NCBI GenBank assembly: GCA_001662425.1 | Contig: BDDC01000413.1 | Span: 23,427-65,089, forward strand | Direction: 5' to 3' | From: Chlamydomonas sphaeroides | Taxonomy: Eukaryota; Chlorophyta; Chlorophyceae; Chlamydomonadales; Chlamydomonadaceae | Length of the DNA: 41,663 bases | Part shown: piece after piece, positions 12,201 to 22,875 of the stretch | Position numbering within the stretch: the first letter of the stretch is position 1 | Layout: every line of letters starts with the position of its first letter | Made by a program: the position numbers and the translations under genes | Notes under the pieces: model-generated | Seen by the model: the letters and a program-made list of their open reading frames with translations, nothing else | What the model was told of the DNA's origin: nothing | Databases searched by the model: none

Positions 12201-15200
12201 GGAGGCCCGCTCATCCAGTGCCTCGACTGCCCCTTCCTGACACTCGAAAACGTGACGCTGCGGAGCCTGCGCGGCGCTGCGGCCGTGTTCGGGCCCGTGG
12301 GAGGGTACGCTGCGGACGGCGCGCCGTGGGGCCTGCCGGGGCCGTTCCTCGAGACGTACATGCGCTCGGAGGACCGAGCGTACGGACCCATCCACGCCAG
12401 CGGCCTAGTCGGCCTCACAGCCCTCGACTTCAGCTGCAGCGACATCGACAACGCGCACGGCTGGGCCTGCGTCATGGCGCAGCTCGCGGCTGATGTGCCG
12501 GGCGCCTTTGTGGATCTCAAGTCGTGCACCATCCGTGACACAAACGTGGTGCACGGCGGGGCGTACGGCACCACGTCACGGCTCACCTGGCGGGCACCCA
12601 GGGACCAGGGCGTCTCTGCCAAGCGCGAGGGCTACGGCGCTGTCGTGGTCGACAGCTCGTCCAATCCGTACGGCACCACCGTACGGCTGTCGCAGTGCAA
12701 CGCCAGCGCCGTACGCACGAGCGGCAGCGGCGGGCTGCTGGCGGTGCTGGGGTCGCGACGCGATGCCGTTGTGTTTCGGGGCGTGACCGTCGTTCAAGCG
12801 ACGGCCCACACCGGCGGCGTGCTGTTTTCGAAGGGCTCTCTGGCCGAGGTCAGCATGGAGGGAAGCACCCTGTCGCACAACGCTGCTGCGTCGGAGCAAT
12901 CCACCACGAGCGACCCAGCCAACGGCGCTGTTGCGTATGTGTCTGGCGGCGTTGGCGAGGTTCGAATCGGCGGCGCCAGCGAGCTGATCAACAACACGGC
13001 GGAACATGACGGCGGCGTTATGTTTGCGCTCCATGTCGACGACTTCACGGTGGCCGACAGCACGCTGCGCCGGAACCAAGCTCAGGCCAACGGCGGCGTC
13101 CTTGCAGTCCCCGGGTCGTCGTCGTCGTCGTCGTCGTCGTCTGCCGCAGCGCCCGGCGGCACAAACGGCACGAGCAACGCCGTGGCCCGTGTGGGCTTCT
13201 ACAACAGCACGATCGACGGCAACCTTGCCATCGGAGGAGCGGGCGGCGCGGTGTTCATCGACAAGGGCGTGCGCAACATCGTCGTCAGCAGCGGATCCAG
13301 CGTACTGCGCAACGTCGCGTTTCAAACCGGCGGGCTGGCGCGTGTGTCTGGCGGGCTGGGCGCGCTCGTGGTCAACGGCTCGGCCAACGTCAGCTCCAAC
13401 GTCGCCACACAGGGCGCCGCGTTGTGGGCCATGTACGGCACCTTGGTGCTCCGCACCGGCGGCTGCATGACCTCCAACACGGCGCGCAGCAGGGGCGGCG
13501 CGGCCTACTTTGACGCCACGTCGACGCTGCTCCTGGAGACCGGGTCCTGCCTGGTGGCCAACACCGCTGAAGACGACGGCGGAGCTGGTAAGACGGGGCC
13601 CCGCCGCCAACGAAGGCAGACCCGCTGCGTACTAAGGCTGGGGCTTGGGCCGCGTGCTTGCTTGCTGCCATGTCGGTGTTTCCAGACGACCATCGTAAGT
13701 AGCCAACACTGCGCCCCGGTGAATCCGTTTCTCCTCTTGCTTCTCCGACCTGCGCGCAGTGTACTCCGGCGGGGCGTTCACCCTCGACATGAGCGGAGGC
13801 AGTCGCATGGAGGGCAACCGCGTGCGCGGTGGCAGCGGAGGCTGCATCCACGCCAACGGCGGCATCTACGCGAGCCTGACCAACGGCAGCTCCATCCGGG
13901 CCTGCTCGGCCTCCTTGGATGGAGGCGCACTCTTCACGCCCGTGGAGCTCGCGCTCACGGCGGACGCATCCAGCCAGCTGGTCGGCAGCAGCACCGGCCG
14001 CGACGGCGGCACGATGTTTGTGGGGGGCACGCTCCTCGACCTGACGCTGAGCGGCGGCAGCGGCCTGGCCAACAGCTCTGCCGGGCGCAGCGGCGGCGCG
14101 GTCCACATCCAAGCCACGGCGTACGCCGTCCGGCTGCTGGACGGCTCACAGCTCAGCGGCAACCGAGCGCTGCGTGGCGGCGCAGTGAACGTGGAGGGAG
14201 GCCTGGAGGCTATCCTGTTGGACGGCCAGAGCGCCGCCGAGCGCAACACCGCCCAGGCAGCCGGCGGCGGCTTCAGCGTCGGCAGCTGGCTGGGCAAGGT
14301 TGCGCTCAGCGGCGGCAGCCGCGCTGCCGCCAACGCAGCGTCCGCGGACGGCGGCTTTGTCTTTGTGGCGGGGTCGCTGGGGGCGTTGGAGCTAAGCTCT
14401 GGCAGCGAGATGAGCGGCAACTCAGCCGAGCGCGGCGGCTGCCTGTCCGTGGCCGGGCTCGTGGGCACGGCGTCGGTGCGCGGAGCCAGCCGCCTCCTGC
14501 GGAACCGCGCGAAGCTGTCGGGCGGCTGCCTGTACGCCCCGAGCGGCGTGGACGAGCTCCGGATGGCGGACCAGAGCCAGGCGCTCGACAACTCGGCCGA
14601 CGCCGGGGGCGCTTTCATGGCTGGTCAGGCTGGCAACGTGAGCCTCACCGGCCAGAGCGAGCTGCGCGGCAACACCGCGGCCCAGGGCTTGGGAGGCGCC
14701 ATCTACGTTAACGGGGACGTGACCGGGCAGCTGCTTGTGGCAGAGGGCACAACCCTGGCGCAGAACCTCGCGCCAGCGGGCCGCGGCGGCGCCGTTGCGG
14801 TGGGCGGCAGCCTCGGCCTGCTGCTGATGGACAGTGCGGCCATGGCCAGCGGCAACGTCGCCGCCGAGGGCGGTGCCGTGTGGGTCGCCGCGGCGGCCGC
14901 GGCCACGGTGCGCAACGCGAGCGTGCTGAACAACACCGCGACACTGGGCAACGGCGGCGGCCTGCTGCTGCGCTCGGTGAGCACGGTTGAGGTGCTGCAG
15001 GGCGCCCGGGTTGTCGGCAACACGGCGGCCCTGGACGGCGGCGGCGTGTGGGCGGGGCTGCTGTCGCCTGCTGGCGCACGCGCCACCTTCGACAGCTGCA
15101 CTGTGGCCGACAACGTGGCTCGTCGTGGGAGCGGCGGCGGCCTGTACCTCGCAGTCACGGTACGTACGGCGGGGCAGTGCAGGACAGGAAGACAAGGACG

Positions 15201-18200
15201 GGGAAGGCAAGGACGGGGAACAGGCATGAGGATTGCTATTGGAGGTATCGTGGGACTTTATGGTATGACCACTTGGGCTAGCACGGCTGGTTGGCAGTGG
15301 CCCGTTCTCGTGGTGAGCGGCAGCGAGGCGGCCACATGTCCGCTGACGGGCCGTTTCTGCCTGCACGTGCAGGATGGCGGCACCTCAGCCGGCGGCGCCT
15401 CGCAGCCGGCCGCCGTCATCACCATGATGGGCTGCCGCCTCAGCGGCAACCGGGCTGCAGCCGACGGAGGCGCAGCTGCGGTGGCACCATGGGGGGAGCT
15501 GAGCCCCGCCAGCAGTGGTCCCAGCGGCAGCACGACCGCCTCTGCCACTGCTGTGATAGTGAACGGCACGGACTTTGCGGCGAACACGTGCGGAGGCGGC
15601 GGCGGCGCGCTGGCGCTGCTCGCAGGTCGCGCTGAGGTGCATGGCTCGTCCTTTGTGGGATGTGAGGCGGCCCTGGACGGCGGGGCCCTGCTGTACGCGG
15701 CCTCCCCCGTGGCCCCGCCGCCGCTGTCCGCATTGGGAGCTGACGGCGGCCGCGAGCCCTCTGGCAGCAGCGCTATCGCAGCAGCGCTGCCAGCGGCTTG
15801 CGCTGCTGCCCTTGGCACTGACGTCGCGCCCGCTGCTGCTGCTGCTGCTGCTCGCGCCACGCCCCTGCCGGTGGCGGCGGCGGGGCTGCTTGCCGCCTCG
15901 TCGTGCTTCCGCGACAACAAGGCAGGCCGCTACGGCGGCGCTGTGCAGCTCCGCGTCCGAGCGGACGGCGGCGGCCGCTGCGAGCAGTGCTCGGCGCCGC
16001 AGAGCCAGGTCGTGGTGGTGGCGTCGGTCTTCGGCCGGAACACGGCAGGAGCCGCCGGCGGCGGCGTCTCGGTTGTGCAGGCTGACGGAGGTAATGACGC
16101 TGTCTCGAGCGTTAGGCGGCGCCTGCAGCAGCAGGCCGTCAACAGCACCCATCAGCAGCAGCAGCAGCAGCAGCAGGGCAGAGCTGCCGCGCTGCTGCTT
16201 ACGGACTCGGTGTTTGCCCAGAACGGCATCAGCGGGGCGGAGGGGGCCTGCGGTGGCGCGCTCCATGTCGGCAGCAGCAGCAGCGGCCTGCTGCGCCGGT
16301 GCGTCCTCGCCAACAACTCGGCACCGTCGGGAGGCGCCGCTTGCGCTCTGCGCGGGGCGGCGCTGGCGGTGTCATCTTCTGAGCTCTCGCGCAACACCGC
16401 CCGGCAGCGCGGCGGCGCGCTGTACCTGGAGCAGGCGGCTCAGCTCGAGATGTACGACACGCAGGCGTACGGCAACACAGCCGCCTCCGGCGGCGCGCTG
16501 TCGCTTGAGGGCTCCAGCAGCAGCGGCGGCAAACCGGCCCTTGCCGTGTCGTCCGTCGCCCTCATCCTGCGCAGCAACTTCAGCAGCAACCGCGCGTTAA
16601 GCTCGGGCGACAGCGGCGTGGAGCTGTCGGGGCACGGCGGGGCGGTTGCGGCCGGCTCGCGTGTGGCCATGGTCATGGGCCAGGGCTGCCGCATCGACGG
16701 CAGCAACGCGGCCACCGCTGCCGGCCCCGGAATCGCCACGCAGCAGACCATGGACAGCTGCGCGGGCTTAAGGACCGATGACGACAGCGCGCCTGGTGCT
16801 GAGGATGACCTGCCGCTGCCGCTGGGTCTGGAGGAGGTATCTGCTGCCGCGAACCCGAGCGCGCCGCCGTTCTGGCGGCGGGCGTGGTCGGCGCTGTGGC
16901 TCGCGGCACGGCGGGGCTGCTCGCCGTTGGTGCTGCACAACCTGTGGCCGGTGCGGCCGGACCTTGGTGGCGGCGGCAACCCTGCGCCGCCTGCAGCAGC
17001 CCAGCAGCCCGGCAGCAGCGGCCGCCTGTGTTGGGTCGAGGACCGGACCGCCGCCTCGCTGTGGATCGGCTGCTCCGCTGCCGGACTGGACCCTAACGGC
17101 GCGCTGCCGGATGACGACTCGGCAGCCGCCCGCCTGATCAAGGACTCGTCCGGTGGGGCGCAGGGCCTGGGCGGCAACGCCACTGCCGGCCTAGCCGCCG
17201 CATCCCCTCCCCTGGCGCGTCTCGTGGAGGCTGTGCAGGGCTGCAAGGCGCTGGGCCCTCCCGGACCCGAGGGTGGCGGCGCTGGTCGCGGCAGCGCCGC
17301 GGCGGCCTTTGCCGGGTTAGTGCAGCTGCAGCCGTCAGCGCTGCGGCTGCTGGAGGCCGACGGCTCGGCGGTGCCGTTCGGCCACGTCCTGTCGATCCGG
17401 CCGGGGGCGTCCTACCGGCTGTGGGTGGAGCTGGTGGACAACGCGGGCCTCCGAGTGACCGGTGCGCGAGGGCATTGGCTGGGGGTTGGGGTCGCTCGGC
17501 TGCACCTGCTTCACGCCGAGGTTCAAGCCCAGGTGCAAACGTTGCGCAAGGATGAACTGAGTTGGCAAGCCGCGTGTCGTCATGGCATGGCGCTACCTTG
17601 TAGTGGCCAGCCAGGCTACTGCTTCGATGGGCGATCCGCGCTGGAGCGCATCTCCCTAACCCAGTAGCACTGCATGTGCCCCGTTGCTTGCCGCGGCCCC
17701 CTCCCTCGCCTGCGGCCGCCAGAGCACCCGCCCATGGAGGTCGCGCTGTCGGTGCGCCCGGGAGGCAACGTGTCGGAGCTGCAGGTCAGCCCCGCGGTGG
17801 CGCCCCTGGTGGCGGGCGTCGCCAGCTGGGAGCGCGCCGCCATCCGTGGCTGGACCGGCAGCGGCTACGGCCTCGTCGCCACCACGTCCGCGCCCGGCCT
17901 CCAGGTGCGCCTTCAGCCATGCTCGCGACCCACGAGCGACAGGAGGACGAACCCGAGCAACGAACGAACGCGCATGGCCACGTCCTTGGTAGCGCCGCCC
18001 TGCCTCCCTCACCACGTCTGGCCGCCCGTACCCTTGACCGCTGGCATCTGCCCCGCACCGCCCGCAGATCGAGCCGCTCGTGCAGCCCGCCTCGCTCCAG
18101 CCGTGCAGCCTGGGCGACGAGCTGCTGCCGGGCCCGCCCTCGGCCGCCGCGCTCACCAGCTGCCAGCAGTGCCGGCCGCAGCAGGTCGGGCTGTGGGCCG

Positions 18201-21200
18201 ACCCCCGCAGCGCCACCGCCGACGCCGAGGCGGCCTTCCGCCGGCAGCGCAACGACAGCTCGCTGGCCGCCGACGGCGCTGCCAGCTGCGTGCCATGCCC
18301 CGCCAACGCCTACTGCGCCGGCGGCGCAGTGATTACGCCGCTACAAGGTTTCTGGGCCTCTGCGCCCAACAGCACCGCCATGCACCGCTGCATCAACCCC
18401 AAGGCCTGCGCCTCCAGCACGCGCAACCTCAGCCCCAACCTCACGTCCGACGCGCAGCAGCTCGAGAGGCAGCTCGGCGCGCTGGCGGACGTGAACGGCG
18501 TGCTCATCGCGTGCCAGCGGGCCTGGTACGCGTCGCAGCCCCCCGGCAGCGACGTGCTGCGGAACTACAGCGCCGCCGTGGCCGCCGGCGACCCCGGCGC
18601 CTCCGGCCACTGCCTGCTGTGGGGTGCGCCGCCGCAGCAGCCGGGCGTGGGCTACATGCAGCGACAGTGCGCGGACGGCTACGCGGGGCGGCTGTGCGCT
18701 ACCTGCCAGCCGGGCCGCTACCTGACGCCCGACTACGAATGCAACGACTGCGTCGGTGAGCGCTAGCTTGATTAGTCGCCCTGGGTGGCTGGCCGGCTGG
18801 CGCTGGCGTGCTGGGGGCCAGCGGAGTTGTGCGGCTGCGCTTCGTTGCTGCACCGTCAGCCGAACAATACGCAGGATAGAAGTCTGCTGCCCGCTCGGCT
18901 CCTACGTACCTCCTCCAGGCGTTGGCGCGTCGGCGGTGCTGGGCGTGCTGGGCTTCCTGGCCACGCTGGCGCTCATCCTGGGCACCACCTGGACCACCTT
19001 CCGCGAGGACCACACGGCGCCGGGCGGGGCGGGCACGTCGGACCGGCTCAAGGTACGGCGGCGGCGGCGAGCGGCGAGCGCCGTTCCACTAGCTGTCAGG
19101 GAAGAGCAGCGTCTGTCGGTGGGGCCCGCGCGAGCACTGCAGGGGCAGCTGTTCAAGAAGATGAGTCCTTCGCGGACCCATCCAGCCATGCCGCGCCAGC
19201 TGCGGCGACCGCCAAGGCGCTTGTTGCCTGCCTGCCTACCTGCCGTTGCTTCCCCAGGTGCTCATCACTCATGTGCAGTACCTAATCATCATCACCCGCC
19301 TCAACCTGGGCTGGCCCTCCATCATCACGAGGTACGTACGCCGTACACATGTGCCTGCCTGCCTGCCGCACACACGTGCTTGCTGTACGTACTGCGCACG
19401 CCGCGTCGGTGCATGCCGCACACGTGCCCTGCTATCCCTGCCTTTCGCCCGCAGGTGCCAGGGCGTGCTGGGCGCTGTGACGGGCGCCGGCTTCCTGTTT
19501 GGCTTCTCCCCCAGCTGCCTGCACGAGGACCTGACGGCATCCGGCCAGGCACTCGCCCAGCTGCTGGGCTCGCTCGTGTCGCCGCTGGCCGCCGCCGCCG
19601 CGGCCCTGGCGCTGTGGGCCGTCCGGTGGGTGCGAGGCTGGCTTTGTAGTTGAGCACACTCTGTTGCCGGCCGCTGCATGCAACGAACCGCGCGCAATGC
19701 AACGTACTTTTTCTGGCTGGCATGCGTGCCTGTGTACCCGCTTCCTGTTCTCGATCTTTCGACCTGATGAAAGTGTGTCCCGCCGCCGTACGATGCCGTA
19801 CCATGCCGTACCGGTCAGGTACAAGTTCTTCCGTCAAGACGTGTTGCGCCGGGCCGGGCCGTCCGATGGCGGGGCACGGCGCCGGCGGCCATCCTCAAGC
19901 CACTCCAATGGCAGCGGAAAGCAGGCAGACCCACCACCCGACGACGCGCCAGACGCCGAGAAGGGCGCGTCCAAGGACGCGGAGGAGGGCGACTCCGAGG
20001 CAACCCCATCGGAGGCCCCGCCTGTCGAGCAGCAGCAGCAGCAGGAGCAGGAGGAGGAGGAGCGGCCCACCGGCAGCTCCTACATGCGCGAGCGCCTCTC
20101 GCACGTGTCCAAGCTGCTGCTGAATGCCGTGCGGCCCCAGACGCGCTCCATCATCGTCGCCATGGACCAGGTGGGGCGAGCAGCCAGGTAGCCCACCTGC
20201 CGCCTCCCGTCGTTGGAAAGCAAAGTTGGCAGCCGGCATGTAAGCTACTCCTACGCTCTCACCTTATTCGCCTCATGCTTCAACGAAAGCAAGCTAGCGC
20301 TGACCTGTCCCCTGCCCTGCCCCCTGCCTCAGGCCATGTCCCTGCCCCGCCAGCTGATGGTGGTGCTGCTCATGGCCGCCTTCATCCTCTACCCGGCGCT
20401 GGTGCAGGTCTCCCTCTCCATGGTACGACACACACAGGCGGCGCGCCATTCTCCCTTGTGTTGGTTTTGTCTTACTTTTATACTTGTACTTATTTCTGAA
20501 CACACACGTGCCGCTTGTGGGGCGGTACTCACGCGCATGCGCACAGCCCCGCCCGCCGCCGGCCTGCTGGTCGCTGCACCGCCACCGGCTGCTGTCGCAC
20601 GAAGCGCTGCCCCGCGATGCCCTGCCTCAGCAATGGGGCCCCATCGAGCGTGCTGCCGCACCGCACCGCACACCGACCCTGCCTCTGCCCCGCAGTTCGC
20701 CCTGCCCCACCATGTTCGCGTCCGCTCGCTGCCAGAAGTCATGCCGCACATGCATCCCGCCTCTGCCCCGCAGTTCGCCTGCCGCCGGCTGGATGACGGC
20801 GGCGGCCCCTACGGCGAGCTGCAGACCGCCACGTGGCCCCACGGCTACTGGCTGCGCAACCTGGACCAGGTGCACTCCCCCCAGCACCCACTGGGTTGGA
20901 CTGCCCTCGGCTGCCTGGCACCCACTGGGTTGGACTGCCCTCGGCTGCCTGGCGGCGGGGTACATACCGGTAGCTGCCGTGGTGCGCATACCCGGCTGCT
21001 GTCGCCGCCGCCTGCTGCCGTCATGCCTGCTGACCTGAGCCGCGCCTGCCTTTGTGCGTGCAGGAGTGCTACACGGGGACGCACGCGTCGCTGTACCTGC
21101 CCCTGGGCATCGTGTGCGTCATCTTCCTCTGCGTGACGCCCCCCCTGGTCCTGTTCGCTCTCATGTGGCGCCACCGCAACGCCCTCGGTGAGCGCCCGCT

Positions 21201-22875
21201 CGCTGCGGCCACGCGACGCAGGCAGCGGGCGGCCGAGCCAACGAGCTCACCCGGTGTCGTTGCATTGCCTGGGCACCAGCCACAAGTACGAAGCACGCTT
21301 GCAACTGGGTTTTCTTGCTCACCGTCTGCCGCTGTTTTCACCGCTGCTCGCTCCAACAGAGGAGCCCAGGACCATGATGCTGTACGGCTTTCTCTACCGG
21401 CGGTACAGGTAACAATGCAACGGTCGGGCCGCCACTGCGTAGCCACCCACCCACCCAGCCAAGCGGCCGCGGCGTGTGCTCTATTCGCGCTGGGCCCTTC
21501 ACGTCCGCACCGGCCCGACACGCACGCCCCCATGCATGCCCTTGCTTACTGGCCTGCTCCCGCCCTTGTCCCCTTCCGGGCAGGCCCCGCTTCTACTTCT
21601 ACGAGGCCGTCATCCAGCTGGAGGCCTTGGCGCTGGTGCTGGTGGATGTGTGAGTCGATCGCCTCGTCGAGCGCGCGACGGGGGTTCGGGTTCATGCATT
21701 GGAGTCGTTTTTCAGCCGATCCCCACGTAGATATCCTCAACGCCCCATGGACCAAGCCGCCGACCCCTCCCCTCCCCGCGCGCCCTTGCTTGCCCGCAGC
21801 TTCGCCCGCTCCATGCGCGAGTACCAGCAAGCGCTGCTGCTGCTGGCGGTGCTCACGCTCATCGCGATGCTCAACATGGGCTGCAGCCCGCTGCGCGCCC
21901 GCGTGCTCACTGCCATGGAGTTCGTGTCGCTGGTGCGCGCCCGCGCCTGCGGCAGTGCCTGCTGCTCCAGCGGCTGTGATGTGTTTGATGCTCACTCTGC
22001 GCCCTCCCCGCCCACGCTTATCTTTTGTCGTGATCTGCTCCTGACGGTCTGCTCCTAACCACAGGGAGCATTGTCACTGACTATCACAATGGGTCTTTAC
22101 TTTATCGAACCGGACGCCCTGGACCAGGTACGTCTATCTTGCTTGGGGGTTGGTTGCGTACGCACAAGCGATACCTCACCAGCAAGCAAGCCTTCCATGT
22201 CGTGACACCTTGCATCCATTGGTTGCTGTGCAGGCTGCCGAGGACACTGTGGGCATCCTCATCATCATCATCAACGTCGCCGTCATCCTGGTCTACGCCA
22301 TACTCATCTCCAGGGCCGGCCTCGCGCAGTACGCAGCCCACGACGGCGGCGGCGGCGCCGGCGGCGGCACTGTCGCGCAGCGCCTCCGCCGCGGCGCAGG
22401 CCGAGTCGCGCAGCTGCTGCGCGTGGGAGGCAGGAAGGTAGCGCCGCCCGCTGGCGCCCCCCATCAGGGCCCCGACCTGGAGGAGCTGCGGCAGGAGCCG
22501 TCCGCATGCCCGTCCAGGGCACACAGCGCTACCTCACAGCAGAGCTACTGCCAGGCCGACGGCGCAGCCGAGGGCGCTGCCGTGCCGACACCGTCCAAGG
22601 GCTCCTGCAGCTCATGGGCCGCCGGGGAGCGGATGCCGACGGCCGGCACGGGCGCGCTGAAGCCGCGCCCGATCCCCGAGGCGTCAACGCCTAGCGCTGC
22701 GCAGCCCACTGGGCAGGAAGCCGGTGCCGGTGGGAAGCAGCAGCACGGCGGCAGCCCGCAGGAGGAGCAGCAGGGCGTGCCGGTGGCGCCCGTCGTGTTG
22801 GTGCGGCACAGCAGCCCGCCCACCCCGGGCTCGGCCGATGATGTGGTGGCGGAGCTGGCGGTCAGGCTGGTGTAG
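3216..22875 (+). CDS. giant SRCR / RCC1-like / Pmp beta-helix / multi-membrane-pass surface protein
   Basis: Predicted cell-surface protein of about 3,764 residues in 38 exons. Exons: 3216-3408, 3890-4291, 4459-4636, 4865-4991, 5188-5302, 5706-6170, 6396-6492, 6696-6804, 6988-7135, 7376-7451, 8022-8044, 8251-8315, 8666-8749, 8927-9093, 9351-9512, 9735-9768, 9871-9957, 10249-10373, 10561-10665, 10958-11173, 11401-11495, 11719-13587, 13760-15159, 15373-17461, 17723-17904, 18068-18755, 18919-19052, 19258-19331, 19455-19625, 19819-20170, 20333-20422, 20774-20869, 21064-21187, 21360-21408, 21584-21649, 21800-21932, 22065-22127, 22234-22875. Every junction uses GT...AG and keeps phase. The ATG opens a clear signal peptide (MRGAVIFCAVLLAATVAVAQ). 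Domain order: SRCR1-4 (about residues 70-610), seven RCC1-like repeats (612-1024), Pmp repeats (1025-2810), Cys-rich stalk (2840-3100), membrane domain (3105-3575), charged tail. The membrane topology suggests a large extracellular part and a cytosolic tail. Ligand and function are unknown; adhesion or reception is inference. Least certain points are the exon 2 start and the tiny exon 11. Longer introns (3409-3889, 5303-5705, 7452-8021, 8316-8665, 20423-20773) hold only short repeats. Confidence 0.85.
3703..3724. repeat. 22-bp perfect palindrome in intron 1
   Basis: The 20-base core GGAATTCCATATGGAATTCC is its own reverse complement, and one more matching base on each side extends it to 22. 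It also reads as two imperfect 12-base direct repeats. It lies inside the first intron of the giant gene. No function is evident. Confidence 0.6.
3890..7135 (+). other. four SRCR domains in two duplicated exon sets
   Basis: Exons 2-9 encode the ligand-binding-type scavenger receptor cysteine-rich domains. SRCR2 (exons 3-5) and SRCR4 (exons 7-9) are canonical: VRLVGG/VRLADG start, WGTVC, EDGW or DDNW, VVCRQLGY, and a late Cys-rich end. SRCR1 (exon 2) and SRCR3 (exon 6) are single-exon variants that keep only the second half well (CPAGAASWAEC and CPAGARQWSEC, then ALVCVG and AVVCSG). The order variant-canonical-variant-canonical, with the same exon phases in both halves (1, 2, 0, 1), indicates duplication of a four-exon block. 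SRCR domains are extracellular and disulfide-bonded in known families; the ligand here cannot be inferred. Confidence 0.85.
5144..5165. repeat. CTG microsatellite in intron 4
   Basis: About seven CTG units lie in the polypyrimidine-rich end of the intron before exon 5. A second CTG run lies at about 5419-5437 in the next intron. Confidence 0.8.
7376..11495 (+). other. seven RCC1-like (ATS1/BLIP-II type) repeats
   Basis: Exons 10-21 contain seven copies of a motif of the form (S/T/A)CA(L/V/I)...VKCWG..N..GQLG, for example SCALLANGRVKC, TCAITLPGHQVKCWG, TCVLLQPGGLVKCFG, ACAVTQPGGSVKCWG and SCALLQPGGLVKCWG. Seven copies are what a seven-bladed RCC1-type propeller needs. Unlike nuclear RCC1, each repeat carries two cysteines, consistent with disulfides in a secreted propeller. 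Most repeats are split by an intron at or near the KCWG motif, leaving exons as small as 23 and 34 bases. A guanine-exchange role is unlikely because the domain follows a signal peptide and SRCR domains. Confidence 0.8.
10755..10802. repeat. 24-bp tandem duplication in intron 19
   Basis: Two copies of a 24-base unit beginning GGCGCTAG and containing CATGGCACACCGC, differing at two positions, lie head to tail in the intron between exons 19 and 20. Confidence 0.75.
13116..13142 (+). repeat. coding TCG microsatellite (serine run)
   Basis: Nine consecutive serine codons, eight of them TCG, lie in exon 22 within a loop of the Pmp region. The run is in frame and probably length-variable. Confidence 0.85.
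16153..16176 (+). repeat. coding CAG microsatellite (glutamine run)
   Basis: Eight CAG codons in exon 24 encode a glutamine run in a loop between two Pmp repeats. Confidence 0.85.
17723..18755 (+). other. cysteine-rich GCC2/GCC3-like stalk
   Basis: Exons 25-26 first give a beta-sandwich-like stretch (EHPPMEVALSVRPGG) and then a Cys-rich block with CQQCRP, CVPCPANAYCAGG, LQGFWASAPNST, CADGYAGRLCATC and CNDCV. In many algal and protist surface proteins a block of this kind (GCC2/GCC3 or ephrin-receptor-like) joins an extracellular beta-helix to a C-terminal multipass membrane domain, which is exactly its position here. Confidence 0.7.
18919..22875 (+). other. C-terminal multipass membrane domain and charged tail
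   Basis: Exons 27-38 encode about 8-9 hydrophobic segments: SAVLGVLGFLATLALILG, VLGAVTGAGFLFGF, SPLAAAAAALALWAV, QLMVVLLMAAFILYPALVQV, LGIVCVIFLCVTPPLVLFAL, IQLEALALVLVDV, ALLLLAVLTLIAMLNMG, a weaker one over exons 36-37 (EFVSLGALSLTITMGLYF), and VGILIIIINVAVILVYAILI. An acidic, Gln-rich loop (exon 30) lies between the third and fourth. The last about 190 residues are Gly/Ala/Pro- and charge-rich and probably cytosolic. This resembles the poorly characterised membrane domain that follows beta-helix stalks in other protist proteins; channel or transport activity is not shown. Confidence 0.7.
20885..20952. repeat. perfect 34-bp tandem duplication in intron 32
   Basis: Two identical 34-base copies, each starting CACCCACTGGGTTGG, lie head to tail just after the donor of exon 32. 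The intron before exon 32 also has a duplicated acceptor-like word (CTCTGCCCCGCAGTTCGCC near 20684-20702 and again near 20761-20779); the second copy is the one used in the model. Confidence 0.85.

Larger units (their letters stand above)
11719..17461 (+). other. Pmp-like / right-handed beta-helix repeat region
   Basis: Three large exons (11719-13587, 13760-15159, 15373-17461) encode about 1,790 residues dominated by repeats of a hydrophobic strand, an N.A turn and a GGA(V/L/I) motif, such as GGAVFIDKG, GGAVHIQAT, GGALYLEQA and GGALSLEGS. GGA(I/L/V) with FxxN-like partners (for example NFSSNRAL, SVFGRNTAG) is the signature of the chlamydial polymorphic membrane protein repeat, also widespread in algal and protist surface proteins, and predicts a long right-handed beta-helix. 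Many N-x-S/T sites suggest glycosylation. A serine run (13116-13142) and a glutamine run (16153-16176) sit in loops. The first about 160 residues are an Ala/Pro linker plus a less repetitive entry domain. Confidence 0.8.

Noticed and set aside
11537..12622. Minus-strand open frame of 361 codons
   Set aside because: It lies opposite exon 22 of the giant gene, whose plus-strand frame carries the recognisable Pmp region; the minus frame is a shadow.
13866..15366. Overlapping minus-strand frames of up to 314 codons
   Set aside because: Antisense shadows of the Gly/Ala/Ser-rich Pmp repeats with no motif of their own.
3216..22875. Splitting the interval into three or four genes (SRCR, RCC1, Pmp, membrane)
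   Set aside because: No start codon with a signal peptide and no stop in phase occurs at the domain borders, and splice phases match across each border.
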